From Acidobacteriota bacterium (GTDB taxonomy: Bacteria > Acidobacteriota > Terriglobia > Terriglobales > Acidobacteriaceae), in the NCBI GenBank assembly GCA_018268915.1, contig JAFDVQ010000003.1, positions 282,286 to 346,285 of the forward strand: a stretch of 64,000 bases of DNA, written 5' to 3'. The notes below the pieces were generated by a model that saw nothing but the letters and a program-made list of their open reading frames with translations, was not told where the DNA came from and did not search any database. Both the position numbers and the translations under genes were made by a program. Of the stretch, positions 32,592-40,654 are shown piece by piece; the stretch's first letter is position 1; every line of letters begins with the position of its first letter.

Positions 32592-32606
32592 GAAGGGCCT
32601 GGCGAG

Positions 32607-34106
32607 CTAGTTGTAGTAGCTGTTGGGGACCAGGCGGGAATAGCTGAGGCTGGTTTGAATCGCCTTGAAGATCTGATCGAGGGAGAGGTTCGGGTTTTCA
32701 GCGGAAGTGCACTGGCCCTTGTTCTGTGATGCGTCAGCGTCGGAGAAGAAGTTGCCGGGCGCCGTTGCCATCTTCTTGAGAGTGGAGCAGGGCGAGACGC
32801 CGGCGAGGGGTCCGGACTTGTCCTGCGAGCAGCCTGAACTGGCTGCGCCGTAAGCGATGGTGTAGACGGTGGTTCCCTGAGACGATGCGAAGTTGGCTGC
32901 GTCGATAGCCTGCTGGCACTGATTGGTGCTGGAAGGGTAATCGACCGTCAGCTTCGGCGTGAGGGTGCCGGCCTTTTGAACCGTTCCCGAGACGCTGATC
33001 TTGGAGCTCTGGGCATCGCCGTCACTGAGGATGATCAAGGCGTTTTCTGATTTGGGGTTTGCTGCCTGCGCGGCCATCAGCGAGGATTGCGCCGCGTAGA
33101 TTGCGCCGGCGTAGTAGGTTCCATCGCCGCCCGGCGCCTGAAGGCCCTTGCAGCTCGAAGACGTGGAGGCACCTGAAGCGATTGAGAGCGCCGACGAGGT
33201 GTTCAGAGCGCCGTTCTGCTTGCCGGTCGAGCTCCAGTCAGAGGTATAGTCGGTGATCTGGTATGTGGCGCTGGTGCCGGTCGGAGCAGACCATGTCGCT
33301 CCGCGAACGGGAGTGTAGTAGTTGGGGATGGTCGGGTTGCTGGTGGGGCAGCTGGTGTCACGGCTTGCCTGATTGGCCTGGACATTAGGGAAAGTGAAGA
33401 GGCTGACCTGGTCGAATGCTTTTCCGCCGGAGCAATCCTTACCCGAGCCAGAGGTGGTGCAGGGGGAGAGTGCTTTCAGCAGAGTTTGAACGCCCTGGAG
33501 GGCGCAGTGAATTCGGGTGTTGTTGCAATTGGCATCGTAGTCCATCGTATTCATCGAGGCAGTGGTGTCGATGACGACTGCAACGTTGTACTGCGAGTTG
33601 GTTGCACCGCGGGCAGCGGCGGTGGAGACCGCGGTGAGACGGACCGATTTCGCGCCCTGAACTCCGGCAAAGGCAAAGGCTTTCATGAAGTAGGTCGGGA
33701 CCGTAACGGACTGAGTAACACGAACGACGTTGTAGCCGGTGGGCGAGCTCGAGCAAAGGATGCCGAGATTGTTCACGCTGGACGAGCAGTTGAGGTCGGT
33801 GGTGATGGTGGTGTTCGGCAAGTTGGAGTTGATGTTGGCGCCGTTGGTTGCAGAGCCATAGTTGCCGGCAACCGCCTTTACGGATGATACGGTTGCTGTG
33901 GGTTGAGAGAGCTCATATCCGGCAGCTAATGCGGCTGCATCTGTCGAACCCTGTAGTTCGCGGTAACAAACGTATGCGTGACCGAGGTCGACCGTTACGC
34001 CGGCTGCTCCGACAAAGAGACAAATGAGGAGAGCCATCCAGGGGAGAACTTGTCCGTTCTGATCGACGATGAGTCGCGAGAAGTGTGACCGGAGCGAGAG
34101 TTTCAT
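32607..34106 (-). CDS. TadG-like protein with von Willebrand A domain
   Basis: 499 residues. A membrane helix (LPWMALLICLFVGAAGVTV) and the TadG-type sequence DLGHAYVCYRELQGSTDAAALAAGYEL form the N-terminal 70 residues, homologous to Flp pilus assembly pseudopilins. A vWA domain spans about 180-490: NVAVVIDTTASM has the metal site as D-T-T-A-S rather than D-x-S-x-S, and ENALIILSDGDA is the later D/S-G-D loop. Many cysteines (CTTSGSGKDC, and others) point to an oxidising, extracytoplasmic location. The start overlaps the TadE-like stop by four bases. No Tad ATPase or pilin lies nearby, so this is a stand-alone pair that may bind to a substrate or the cell surface. Confidence 0.85.
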   Translation of the reverse strand: MKLSLRSHFSRLIVDQNGQVLPWMALLICLFVGAAGVTVDLGHAYVCYRELQGSTDAAALAAGYELSQPTATVSSVKAVAGNYGSATNGANINSNLPNTTITTDLNCSSSVNNLGILCSSSPTGYNVVRVTQSVTVPTYFMKAFAFAGVQGAKSVRLTAVSTAAARGATNSQYNVAVVIDTTASMNTMDYDANCNNTRIHCALQGVQTLLKALSPCTTSGSGKDCSGGKAFDQVSLFTFPNVQANQASRDTSCPTSNPTIPNYYTPVRGATWSAPTGTSATYQITDYTSDWSSTGKQNGALNTSSALSIASGASTSSSCKGLQAPGGDGTYYAGAIYAAQSSLMAAQAANPKSENALIILSDGDAQSSKISVSGTVQKAGTLTPKLTVDYPSSTNQCQQAIDAANFASSQGTTVYTIAYGAASSGCSQDKSGPLAGVSPCSTLKKMATAPGNFFSDADASQNKGQCTSAENPNLSLDQIFKAIQTSLSYSRLVPNSYYN

Positions 34107-34609
34107 TGAATTGCCTCACTGATCTGGGTCTGCAGGCTCAAGGAGCCAAAACTTTTCCCGTAGATAGACACGGCAGTCGGATAGGAAGCAACGATTGTGG
34201 CGGTTCGTCCGGCTGTCATGTTCGGGGTGTTGGCACAGCTTGTGACGTTTGATCCTACGGCGACGCCGTCGAGGGTGTAACTGATCTTAAGGTTGGATTT
34301 GTTTAGTGTGGGCGCTGCGGCATAGATGGCGTCCGTGGCTTTCTGGCAGGGATCGGTGTCGCCGCGTTCGACGGCGAGGACGCGACCGCCAGCGGAGACG
34401 GCTTCAGCGAGCGCCAGCTTCTGGTGCAGAGCCACCGAGAAAGAGAAGATGCCAGTCATTACGAGAAGGATGATGGGCATCGAGACTGCAGTTTCGGCAA
34501 TCGCGCTGCCGCGATCGTCGTGCGTGAATGCCGAGCGGATGCGCTTGAATACTGCGCGAGTATCGAGTGTCGGATTCTCAGATCTGGGGAAAGAAAGCAA
34601 AGTCTTCAT
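34103..34609 (-). CDS. TadE-like pseudopilin
   Basis: 168 residues. A short charged N terminus precedes DDRGSAIAETAVSMPIILLV, the TadE signature in which a glycine-rich segment leads into one helix with a conserved Glu (AIAETA). A small periplasmic domain with two cysteines (PCQKATDA, SCANTPN) follows. TadE and TadG are minor pseudopilins of Flp pili. This gene starts the unit and overlaps the TadG-like start (ATGA). The ATG at 34609 is followed by an unusual basic extension of about 30 residues before the helix, so a later start is possible. Confidence 0.85.
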   Translation of the reverse strand: MKTLLSFPRSENPTLDTRAVFKRIRSAFTHDDRGSAIAETAVSMPIILLVMTGIFSFSVALHQKLALAEAVSAGGRVLAVERGDTDPCQKATDAIYAAAPTLNKSNLKISYTLDGVAVGSNVTSCANTPNMTAGRTATIVASYPTAVSIYGKSFGSLSLQTQISEAIQ

Positions 34610-35032
34610 ATTTAGCCCTCATCCGCGATAACTGAAGCGGGAGAATTTGCACCGTCACTACGTTGTGCGTGAGACCTTTTTATGACGAAGCCAGAAAGGC
34701 AGCAATACAACGCATGTGTCCCGAAATGAGCTCTTTGTAATCCGTCGGAGTACTGATTTCGCGAAGCTGCGGGGTTACTGAGGGGGTATACGGGCGATAT
34801 TGCAGGCGGTATTTTGCCGTGGCGTATGTAATTTGGATCACCTTTCGTTTTTTTCGGCCCTGTGGCGGCTTGAGAAATTGTGTGAGGAAACCCCGCGAAT
34901 GGAGCGGGTTTCGGCAATTTATTTACAGAGAACTGCGACGCACTGATGGCGCTTTCGTGGTATTCGGGCGCACAAAGGGGTGTGTTTGGTTACTAGTTGC
35001 GCGGGCATTGTGCGTGGCAGAGGAGATGAGAT
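34610..35032. other. Intergenic region between divergent units, 423 bases
   Basis: Contains the promoters of the TadE-TadG unit and the PilZ-like gene. I see no repeat or gene. A short ATG reading frame at 35026 (seven codons) overlaps the start of the PilZ-like gene and is not convincing. Confidence 0.45.
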
Positions 35033-36046
35033 TTGGCGACCGTGCCTAAATCGCCGACTTTGCTGGGAGGAGGAAAGATCAACGCAACACTTCATGTGTG
35101 CGACGAGACTCGGGAAGCGCAGGTGTGCGAGAAAGCGCATCTCCTTGACACGGCCAGGATGCCCTACCACTTGCTGGTCAGACACCTATCAGAGATCTCG
35201 CAGGGAGGAGTATGGCTGAAGCCGTTTCGAGGGTTGATTCCGCGTACGCCTGGTTTCCCTGAAGTTGCAATTTTGCTTCTCAGCGAAAAGCTCGAAGTAG
35301 TGGAATGCATCGTGGGGCATCCGGAGAATGGCATTTCGGAGGTCGACCCGCGAGTTGCAAGTGCCTTGATCGTACCGGCAAGGGCTGTTGAGTTCTGCGG
35401 AGTTCAGTCGGGAGACCGGATGAGAATCTGCGATGCGGAGAGTCGAGCTGAGTGGGACTGCAGAAACGACGAACCGCGTCTTCGGGGGAATAGTTGCCGC
35501 TGTTTCATGTCTGGTCCGGAGCACAATGAAAACGAAGTGCGCGCTGTTTTGATGAAGGAGGCTGTCTCCGCGCTTGACGATGCGGAGAAAAGAGAGGAGA
35601 TTGCAGCGGAGGCTCCGAAGAAGAGAACCTGGCGTGAGCGTTTGTCTTTGTGGCTGAGCGGATACTCTGAGACTGAACGGCGAAGTAAACCGCGCTCTCG
35701 TTTTCCGGAGGTGGTTGCTTATTATTGGACCGGTGGAACGCCGAAAGCCTACAGGCTCGGAGATATCGGGCCAGCTGGTTTTTACCTCCTTACATCTGAT
35801 CGGTGGACCCTCGGCACGCGCCTGATTGTGACATTTCAATATGTAAACGCCGACGCAGAAAGCGCGGACAGCGCGATCACAATGCCGGCTACTGTGATTA
35901 GAACCGGCTCGGACGGGGTAGGGTTTGCCTTTGTACAATTTGCGGCGGTGGATCCCAAGACACATGCACTTGTTCCAGCTGACGATCAAAGCCGGGAGAG
36001 ACTGCGTCGTTTTCTGGAACGAGCGGTGAGTTCGAGCAAGGGATAA
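35033..36046 (+). CDS. PilZ-like domain protein
   Basis: 337 residues from a TTG with AGGAGA seven bases upstream. The N-terminal 190 residues are not recognised; they contain cysteines in CRNDEPRLRGNSCRCF. A linker with a charged helix (ALDDAEKREEIAAEAPKKRTWRE) leads to a C-terminal domain of PilZ type at about 220-330 (RRSKPRSRFPEVVAYYWTGG, then DIGPAGFYLLTSDRW). The usual R-x-x-x-R of the c-di-GMP binding loop is replaced by a loose RRSKPRSR, and the D/N-x-S-x-x-G motif reads D-I-G-P-A-G, so binding of c-di-GMP is doubtful. It could control the adjacent Tad-like genes or the kinase pair; neither is shown. Confidence 0.6.
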   Translation: MATVPKSPTLLGGGKINATLHVCDETREAQVCEKAHLLDTARMPYHLLVRHLSEISQGGVWLKPFRGLIPRTPGFPEVAILLLSEKLEVVECIVGHPENGISEVDPRVASALIVPARAVEFCGVQSGDRMRICDAESRAEWDCRNDEPRLRGNSCRCFMSGPEHNENEVRAVLMKEAVSALDDAEKREEIAAEAPKKRTWRERLSLWLSGYSETERRSKPRSRFPEVVAYYWTGGTPKAYRLGDIGPAGFYLLTSDRWTLGTRLIVTFQYVNADAESADSAITMPATVIRTGSDGVGFAFVQFAAVDPKTHALVPADDQSRERLRRFLERAVSSSKG

Positions 36047-36095
36047 GCCGCCTCGAGAAAACAGGGGGATGTCGCTCGCTGCGCTACAAAGCAGG

Positions 36096-37631
36096 CTAAC
36101 CGGCCGAGCGAAGACGAATCGTCGCAGTAGTTCCCTTCCCTGGGTCGCTGGAGAGTGAGATAGTGCCATTGGCGCGCTCGATTGCGGCCTTGCAGATCGC
36201 AAGGCCGAGTCCAGTTCCGCCAGTGGTGCGAGCACGGGAAGGATCGGTGCGGTAGAAGCGGTCGAAGACATGAGGGAGATCTTCGGGATCGATCCCTTCG
36301 CCGTGGTCCTGGATCGTAAGTTCGACAGTGCTGTCGTGGAGCGTCGCGCGGATTTCGACCTGCGACTGCGGCGGGCTGTGCTGGATGGCGTTGAGGAGAA
36401 GATTGCTGAGAACGAGACAGCAATCATCTGGAGTGAGGGCGATCGGACAAGGATCTGGCGGGAGATCGCGGACGATGATGCTGACCTGGCGAACAGCAGC
36501 GGCAGTTTCAAGTTGAGTAACAGTGGCGGAGATGCAGGCGTTCAAATTCCCACGTCTCAAAATCGAGACGTGGGGCACCCGACCGTCATTCTCGTTCCCA
36601 CGTCTCAAAATCGAGACGTGGGGCACCCGGCCGTCATTCTCGTTTCCAGGTCTCAAAATCGAGACCTTGGGCACCCGGTTTGTTGAGTCTTCAAGGTGAT
36701 TTGATGAGTCTTCAAGGCGGGCGAGGGTGAGCATTTTTGCGACGAGACCTTCGACGCGTTCGGTGTCGACGAGAGCGCGTTCGTTGCCGGCCTGATACTC
36801 GCCGGGCGTGCGGGGCTTCATGCCGGTGAGTTGCAGAGATGACTTGACGACGGCGACGGCGGTTTTGAGTTCGTGAGCGGCGTCAGATACGAAGGTACGT
36901 TGCTGATTAAAGGAGCGCTCAAGACGCCCGAGAACGCTTTCGATAGCGCTGGTGAGTTGGGCGAGTTCCGAGGTCTCGCGGGCGGCGGCAGGAGGATCAA
37001 AGGTCCATGAATTTGCGGAGACGTTGCCGGCTAGTGTCGCTAGTTCGCGCAGGGGACTTAGGCCGCGGTGAAGGACCCAGGCGATGAGCGGGCCTGTGAT
37101 GATAACTAGAAGGAACATTCCCGCGGCATAGAACTCGACGGATACATAGATGGAGTGCCAGACACGCTCTATGGAAGAGCCGTAGACGATGGTCACGAAA
37201 CGAAGATGACCGCCCTTGACTTCACCGGGATCGACGATGCGAGTGCCAGCGAGGCGCAGAAGACGGTAGCGTTGATGTTTAATTTCAGACGCGAAGAAGC
37301 CATTGGTTGCGGGCACTTGAGTGGCAGCGCTGCCCAACCAGTTTGATGAGCGGCCGAGGAGTTGTCCACGGCCGTCCCAAACTTCATAAACATCTTCATC
37401 TGGCACATGGAGATCGGCTAGATCGAGCATCACGTTGTCGCCGACATCTTCGGCATCCTGCACCGCGCCCAGGACGGAGTCGGCGCGGCCGCGGAGCATA
37501 ACGTCGAAAGATTGGAAGTGACTGTGCCGCTCGTACTCCCAGGCGACCAGAATTACAAGTACTGCAGAAACTATTTCGACAAACAGCACGGCGACGATGA
37601 GACGTACAGCAATGCTGGAATGACGCATCAT
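36096..37631 (-). CDS. Sensor histidine kinase with in-frame REP insertion
   Basis: 511 residues. Two membrane helices (12-32 and 168-188) bracket an extracytoplasmic domain. HAMP-like linker 188-240, then the dimerisation and phosphorylation domain with H253 in FVSDAAHELKTAVAV, and the ATPase domain from about 363 with N414 in LLLNAIQHSP, DHGEGI (442-447) and GGTGLGLAI. Between the two, at residues 318-361, three 16-residue repeats (RVPHVSILRRGNENDG, with variants) are encoded by three REP palindromes; the frame stays open because the repeat period is 48 bases. Overlaps the response regulator by four bases (ATGA). It phosphorylates that regulator. The insertion lies in a flexible linker, so activity may survive. 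Confidence 0.9.
   Translation of the reverse strand: MMRHSSIAVRLIVAVLFVEIVSAVLVILVAWEYERHSHFQSFDVMLRGRADSVLGAVQDAEDVGDNVMLDLADLHVPDEDVYEVWDGRGQLLGRSSNWLGSAATQVPATNGFFASEIKHQRYRLLRLAGTRIVDPGEVKGGHLRFVTIVYGSSIERVWHSIYVSVEFYAAGMFLLVIITGPLIAWVLHRGLSPLRELATLAGNVSANSWTFDPPAAARETSELAQLTSAIESVLGRLERSFNQQRTFVSDAAHELKTAVAVVKSSLQLTGMKPRTPGEYQAGNERALVDTERVEGLVAKMLTLARLEDSSNHLEDSTNRVPKVSILRPGNENDGRVPHVSILRRGNENDGRVPHVSILRRGNLNACISATVTQLETAAAVRQVSIIVRDLPPDPCPIALTPDDCCLVLSNLLLNAIQHSPPQSQVEIRATLHDSTVELTIQDHGEGIDPEDLPHVFDRFYRTDPSRARTTGGTGLGLAICKAAIERANGTISLSSDPGKGTTATIRLRSAG
36549..36676 (+). repeat. Three tandem REP palindromes within the kinase gene, period 48
   Basis: Palindromes at 36549-36580, 36597-36628 and 36645-36676. 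The first two are CCCACG type, the third CCAGG type with a mismatch. Spacers are nearly identical (CGTCATTCTCGTT), so the array is a tandem duplication, not separate insertions. Confidence 0.9.
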
Positions 37632-38317
37632 GAGGTGGGCTCAGGTGAGAGTCGATAGCCACGACCGCGCAGAGTTTCGATAACCGTATCGGGATTGGAA
37701 ATTGCCGCATCGAGTTTTCTGCGCAGGTTGGAGACGTGCGCTTCGATCACGTTGGAATGATGCTCCCAGTTGTAGTCGTAGAGGTGTTCGAGGAGTTCCT
37801 GTTTGCTTACGACTTTGCGCGGGTGATGGAGCAGATATTCAAGGATGTGGTACTCGGTGGGAGAGAGATCAACGGGGACACCGCCGCGATGGATCGTCTG
37901 CTCGAGAGAATTGAGTTCGATGTCAAGAGCCTTGAGGGTGGGGTGGGATGCGCCCTTTCCGCGGCGGATGAGGACTTTGGCGCGTGCGATGAGCTCCCCG
38001 AGATCGAAGGGCTTGGCCAGGTAGTCGTCAGCTCCGGCATTGAGCAACTGGACGATGGCATCCTTGCCCTCTTTGGCGGTGAGGATCAGAACCGGCGTGG
38101 AATCTTTGCGAGCACGCATCCGGCGAAGAAGGGCGTGACCGTCGAGCTTGGGAAGCATGAGGTCGAGGATGACGAGGTCATAGCAGAGATGGCGGGCAGC
38201 ATCATCGCCGGCTTCGCCATCGGCGGCCCAGTCAACGGCGAATCCCGGTCCGTCGCGCAGGGCGGCAGAGAGATTGTCGGCAAGCCGGACTTCGTCTTCT
38301 ACGAGCAGCACGCGCAT
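37628..38317 (-). CDS. Response regulator, OmpR/PhoB family
   Basis: 229 residues from the ATG at 38317; GTG at 38332 is an alternative with no better site. Receiver domain: acidic pair in LLVEDEVRLAD, phosphoacceptor Asp in DLVILDLMLPKLDG, Thr in LILTAKEG and Lys in DYLAKPFDLGEL. The C-terminal winged helix contains DLSPTEYHILEYLLHHP and VIEAHVSNLRRKLD, which recognises DNA direct repeats. Pairs with the overlapping kinase. Its targets are unknown; the cupin and propeller genes diverge from it. Confidence 0.95.
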   Translation of the reverse strand: MRVLLVEDEVRLADNLSAALRDGPGFAVDWAADGEAGDDAARHLCYDLVILDLMLPKLDGHALLRRMRARKDSTPVLILTAKEGKDAIVQLLNAGADDYLAKPFDLGELIARAKVLIRRGKGASHPTLKALDIELNSLEQTIHRGGVPVDLSPTEYHILEYLLHHPRKVVSKQELLEHLYDYNWEHHSNVIEAHVSNLRRKLDAAISNPDTVIETLRGRGYRLSPEPTS

Positions 38318-38410
38318 GGCGGCGTTCTCCACACCGAGATTATGAATGGAACAAGATTAAATGGTGCTGAAGCGGGGGCTTTGCGGCAAGAGCTGAAGCT
38401 ACGAAGCACG

Positions 38411-38478
38411 AACTGCGGGTCCCTTCGGCTTCGCTCGAGGCAGGCTCTCGGGTTCGCTCGGGAGGACAGTCGTTGTGG
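38411..38478 (+). repeat. Degenerate dispersed repeat (CTCAGGATGACAG family)
   Basis: GGGTCCCTTCGGCTTCGCTC and later GGTTCGCTCGGGAGGACAGT CGTTGT resemble the right end of the repeats at 21173 and 21897. No clear hairpin. Located in the gap between the regulator and the cupin gene. Confidence 0.4.
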
Positions 38479-38573
38479 TGGCGCCGATGGTGTCAAAAAA
38501 CGCATGAGGCCCAGGCGAGGTGTAGTAAAACGGTTCGCTGGATGAGAATGAGTTGAGGAGGCGGGCTGAAAAG

Positions 38574-39014
38574 ATGATTACGCGAAGAGATGTTGCGGTG
38601 GCGCTGATTGCTGGTGGGTGCACCGCGGCGGGTTTTGCGGCGGCAAACGAGCTGCCATTGCTTGGGCCGGCGGTTTTTGAGCGGAGCACAATTGCGGCGA
38701 AACCTACTGCGGTTGGAGAGGTGCGGTCGTTCTTCACGATGAAGACGGCAACGCTGGACCAGTTGGAAGTACACGAGACCACTCTGAATCCGGGGAAGAT
38801 GCCGCATGCGCCGCACAAGCACCCGAATGAGGAGATGCTGGTAATTCGTCAAGGCACACTTGAAGCGCTGGTGAAGGGCGAATGGAAGCGGGTGGGGCCG
38901 GGGTCGGTGATCTTTAACGCGTCGAACCAACTACATGGGTTAAAGAATGTGGGGAGTGAGCCGGCTGTTTATACGGTGATCAACTTCAAGACGGACAAGA
39001 CACCGGCGGAGTAG
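38574..39014 (+). CDS. Cupin-domain protein with Tat-like signal
   Basis: 146 residues from the ATG at 38574. ITRRDVAVALIAGGCTAAGF is a twin-arginine-like signal. A single cupin follows: MPHAPHKHPNEEMLVIRQG holds the metal-binding histidines and Glu of motif 1, and ASNQLHGLKNVGSEP holds the His of motif 2. Related proteins are exported and of unknown activity. The TolB-like propeller gene follows 18 bases later on the same strand. Confidence 0.8.
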   Translation: MITRRDVAVALIAGGCTAAGFAAANELPLLGPAVFERSTIAAKPTAVGEVRSFFTMKTATLDQLEVHETTLNPGKMPHAPHKHPNEEMLVIRQGTLEALVKGEWKRVGPGSVIFNASNQLHGLKNVGSEPAVYTVINFKTDKTPAE

Positions 39015-39032
39015 CCGCGTAAGGAGAGCGGG

Positions 39033-40562
39033 ATGAAAATGGGATCGATCTTGATGAGGGCAGGTGTACTCGCCGGCGCGGTGGTTGCGTTGGGCTCTTT
39101 TTGCGGTGCGCAAGAGAAGACGGGGTCACTTGGAGTTTTTGAGGCGCAGGGCGATGTGGGAGCGGTGACTCCACCGGGAACTGCGAAGTTTGATGGCGGT
39201 GTGTACACGATTTCATCGGCCGGCGCGAACATGTGGGCGCGTGAAGATGCATTTCATTTTGTGTGGAAGAAGATGTCGGGCGATGCGTCTTTGACGGCGG
39301 ACATCACGTTTGGAGAATCGCAAAAGCCGGATCCGCATCGGAAGGCGGTGCTGATCTTCCGGCAGTCTCTGGATGCGAATGGAGTGTATGTCGATGCGGC
39401 GCAACATGGGTCGGGATTGATGGGGTTGCAGTATCGAACCGAACCAGGAGCGACGACGCAGGACATTGAACTGAGCAAGGAACAATTGCCGCAACGGCTG
39501 AGACTGGTGAAGCAGGGCGATACGTTCACGATGTATCTGAGCAATCATGGAGAGCCGCTGCATCCGGTAGGGGCGACGATCAAGCTGCACTTACAGGAGC
39601 CGTTTTATGCGGGGATCGGCGTTTGCTCGCATAACAAGGACGCGGTAGAGACGGCGAAGTTCAGCAACGTGAAGCTGGAGACCGGCGCGTCCGCGGGCGG
39701 GCGGGAGAAGCAATTCGGGAGAAGCACTCTGCAGACGATTGGAATCGAGGAGAACTTCAGGCGTGCACTGGTGGTGACGACAGGGCCGGGGCGGATGGAG
39801 GCTCCGAACTGGAGCAAGGATGGAAAGACGCTGTTCTTCAATCGGGACGGAAAGATCTGGACGGTTCCGGCGGAGGGCGGCGAGCCTTCGACGCTAAATA
39901 TCGGGAACGCGACGAAGTGTACGGGGAGTCACGGTTTGTCGCCGGATGGGAAGCTGCTTGCGATCAGTTGCAGCGTGCCTGAAAAGGCGGAAACGCGCGT
40001 TTATGTCGTTCCGGCAGAGGGTGGAGAGCCGAAGGTGGTTACGGAGGGTGCGTGGTCCTATTTTCACGGGTGGTCGCCGGACGGGAAGACGATTGCGTTT
40101 ACCCGACCAGATCACAAAGGAGGAGGAAACATTTTTGTGATTCCGGCTGAGGGTGGAGCGGAGAAGGCTCTGACCTCGGGGAGCGGCATTAGCGACGATC
40201 CGGATTACTCCGCGGATGGAAAATGGATCTACTTCAATTCAGATCGCGGGGGTTCGATGCAGATATGGAGAATGGGTCCAGATGGAAGCGGAGCTGAGCA
40301 AGTGACGAATGATGAGTACGGAAACTGGACTCCGCATCCGTCGCCGGATGGCCAGTCGGTTTTGATCCTGAGTTATCCCAAGGGAGTGAAGGGACATCCG
40401 ACGAACACGGATATTGCATTGCGCATTTTGAACGTGGCGGATGGGAAGCTGCGCACGCTGGTGAACGTTGTGGGGGGAGCAGGCAGCGACAACACGCCGA
40501 ACTGGGCACCGGATGGAAAGCATTTTGGGTTTGTGAGTTTTGAGATGGGGCCGGAAGACTGA
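39033..40562 (+). CDS. Secreted protein: DUF1349-like N-terminal domain plus TolB-like propeller
   Basis: 509 residues. Signal peptide (about 1-26, ending GSFCGAQ). The first domain, about 30-215, is a concanavalin-like beta-sandwich: FHFVWKKMSGDASLTADITF, AVLIFRQSLDANGVYVDAAQ and FYAGIGVCSHNKDAV are features of DUF1349/laminin-G-like domains. Residues 240-509 hold six WD40-like beta-propeller repeats with the PD40/TolB pattern SPDGKxxAF (WSKDGKTLFFNRDGKIW; LSPDGKLLAISC; WSPDGKTIAFTRP; YSADGKWIYFNSDRGG; WAPDGKHFGFVSFE). It probably binds carbohydrate or protein outside the cell. A bidirectional terminator follows. Confidence 0.88.
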   Translation: MKMGSILMRAGVLAGAVVALGSFCGAQEKTGSLGVFEAQGDVGAVTPPGTAKFDGGVYTISSAGANMWAREDAFHFVWKKMSGDASLTADITFGESQKPDPHRKAVLIFRQSLDANGVYVDAAQHGSGLMGLQYRTEPGATTQDIELSKEQLPQRLRLVKQGDTFTMYLSNHGEPLHPVGATIKLHLQEPFYAGIGVCSHNKDAVETAKFSNVKLETGASAGGREKQFGRSTLQTIGIEENFRRALVVTTGPGRMEAPNWSKDGKTLFFNRDGKIWTVPAEGGEPSTLNIGNATKCTGSHGLSPDGKLLAISCSVPEKAETRVYVVPAEGGEPKVVTEGAWSYFHGWSPDGKTIAFTRPDHKGGGNIFVIPAEGGAEKALTSGSGISDDPDYSADGKWIYFNSDRGGSMQIWRMGPDGSGAEQVTNDEYGNWTPHPSPDGQSVLILSYPKGVKGHPTNTDIALRILNVADGKLRTLVNVVGGAGSDNTPNWAPDGKHFGFVSFEMGPED

Positions 40563-40592
40563 GAAGCCAATCTTGGATTGAGCCGAAATGCA

Positions 40593-40622
40593 GAAGGCCC
40601 TCGGAATGATCCGAGGGCCTTC
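40593..40622. terminator. Bidirectional terminator between convergent genes
   Basis: GAAGGCCCTCGG pairs perfectly with CCGAGGGCCTTC around AATGAT. It serves the propeller gene (plus) and the epimerase gene (minus). Confidence 0.8.
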
Positions 40623-40654
40623 GAGTTGATGGAGGAGCGAATGAGAAGCGGTGT

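Noticed and set aside
36549..36676. Three equally spaced repeats that resemble a short CRISPR array
   Set aside because: The spacers are identical, the array is inside a coding region, the repeats are perfect palindromes of the REP family, and no cas gene is present.
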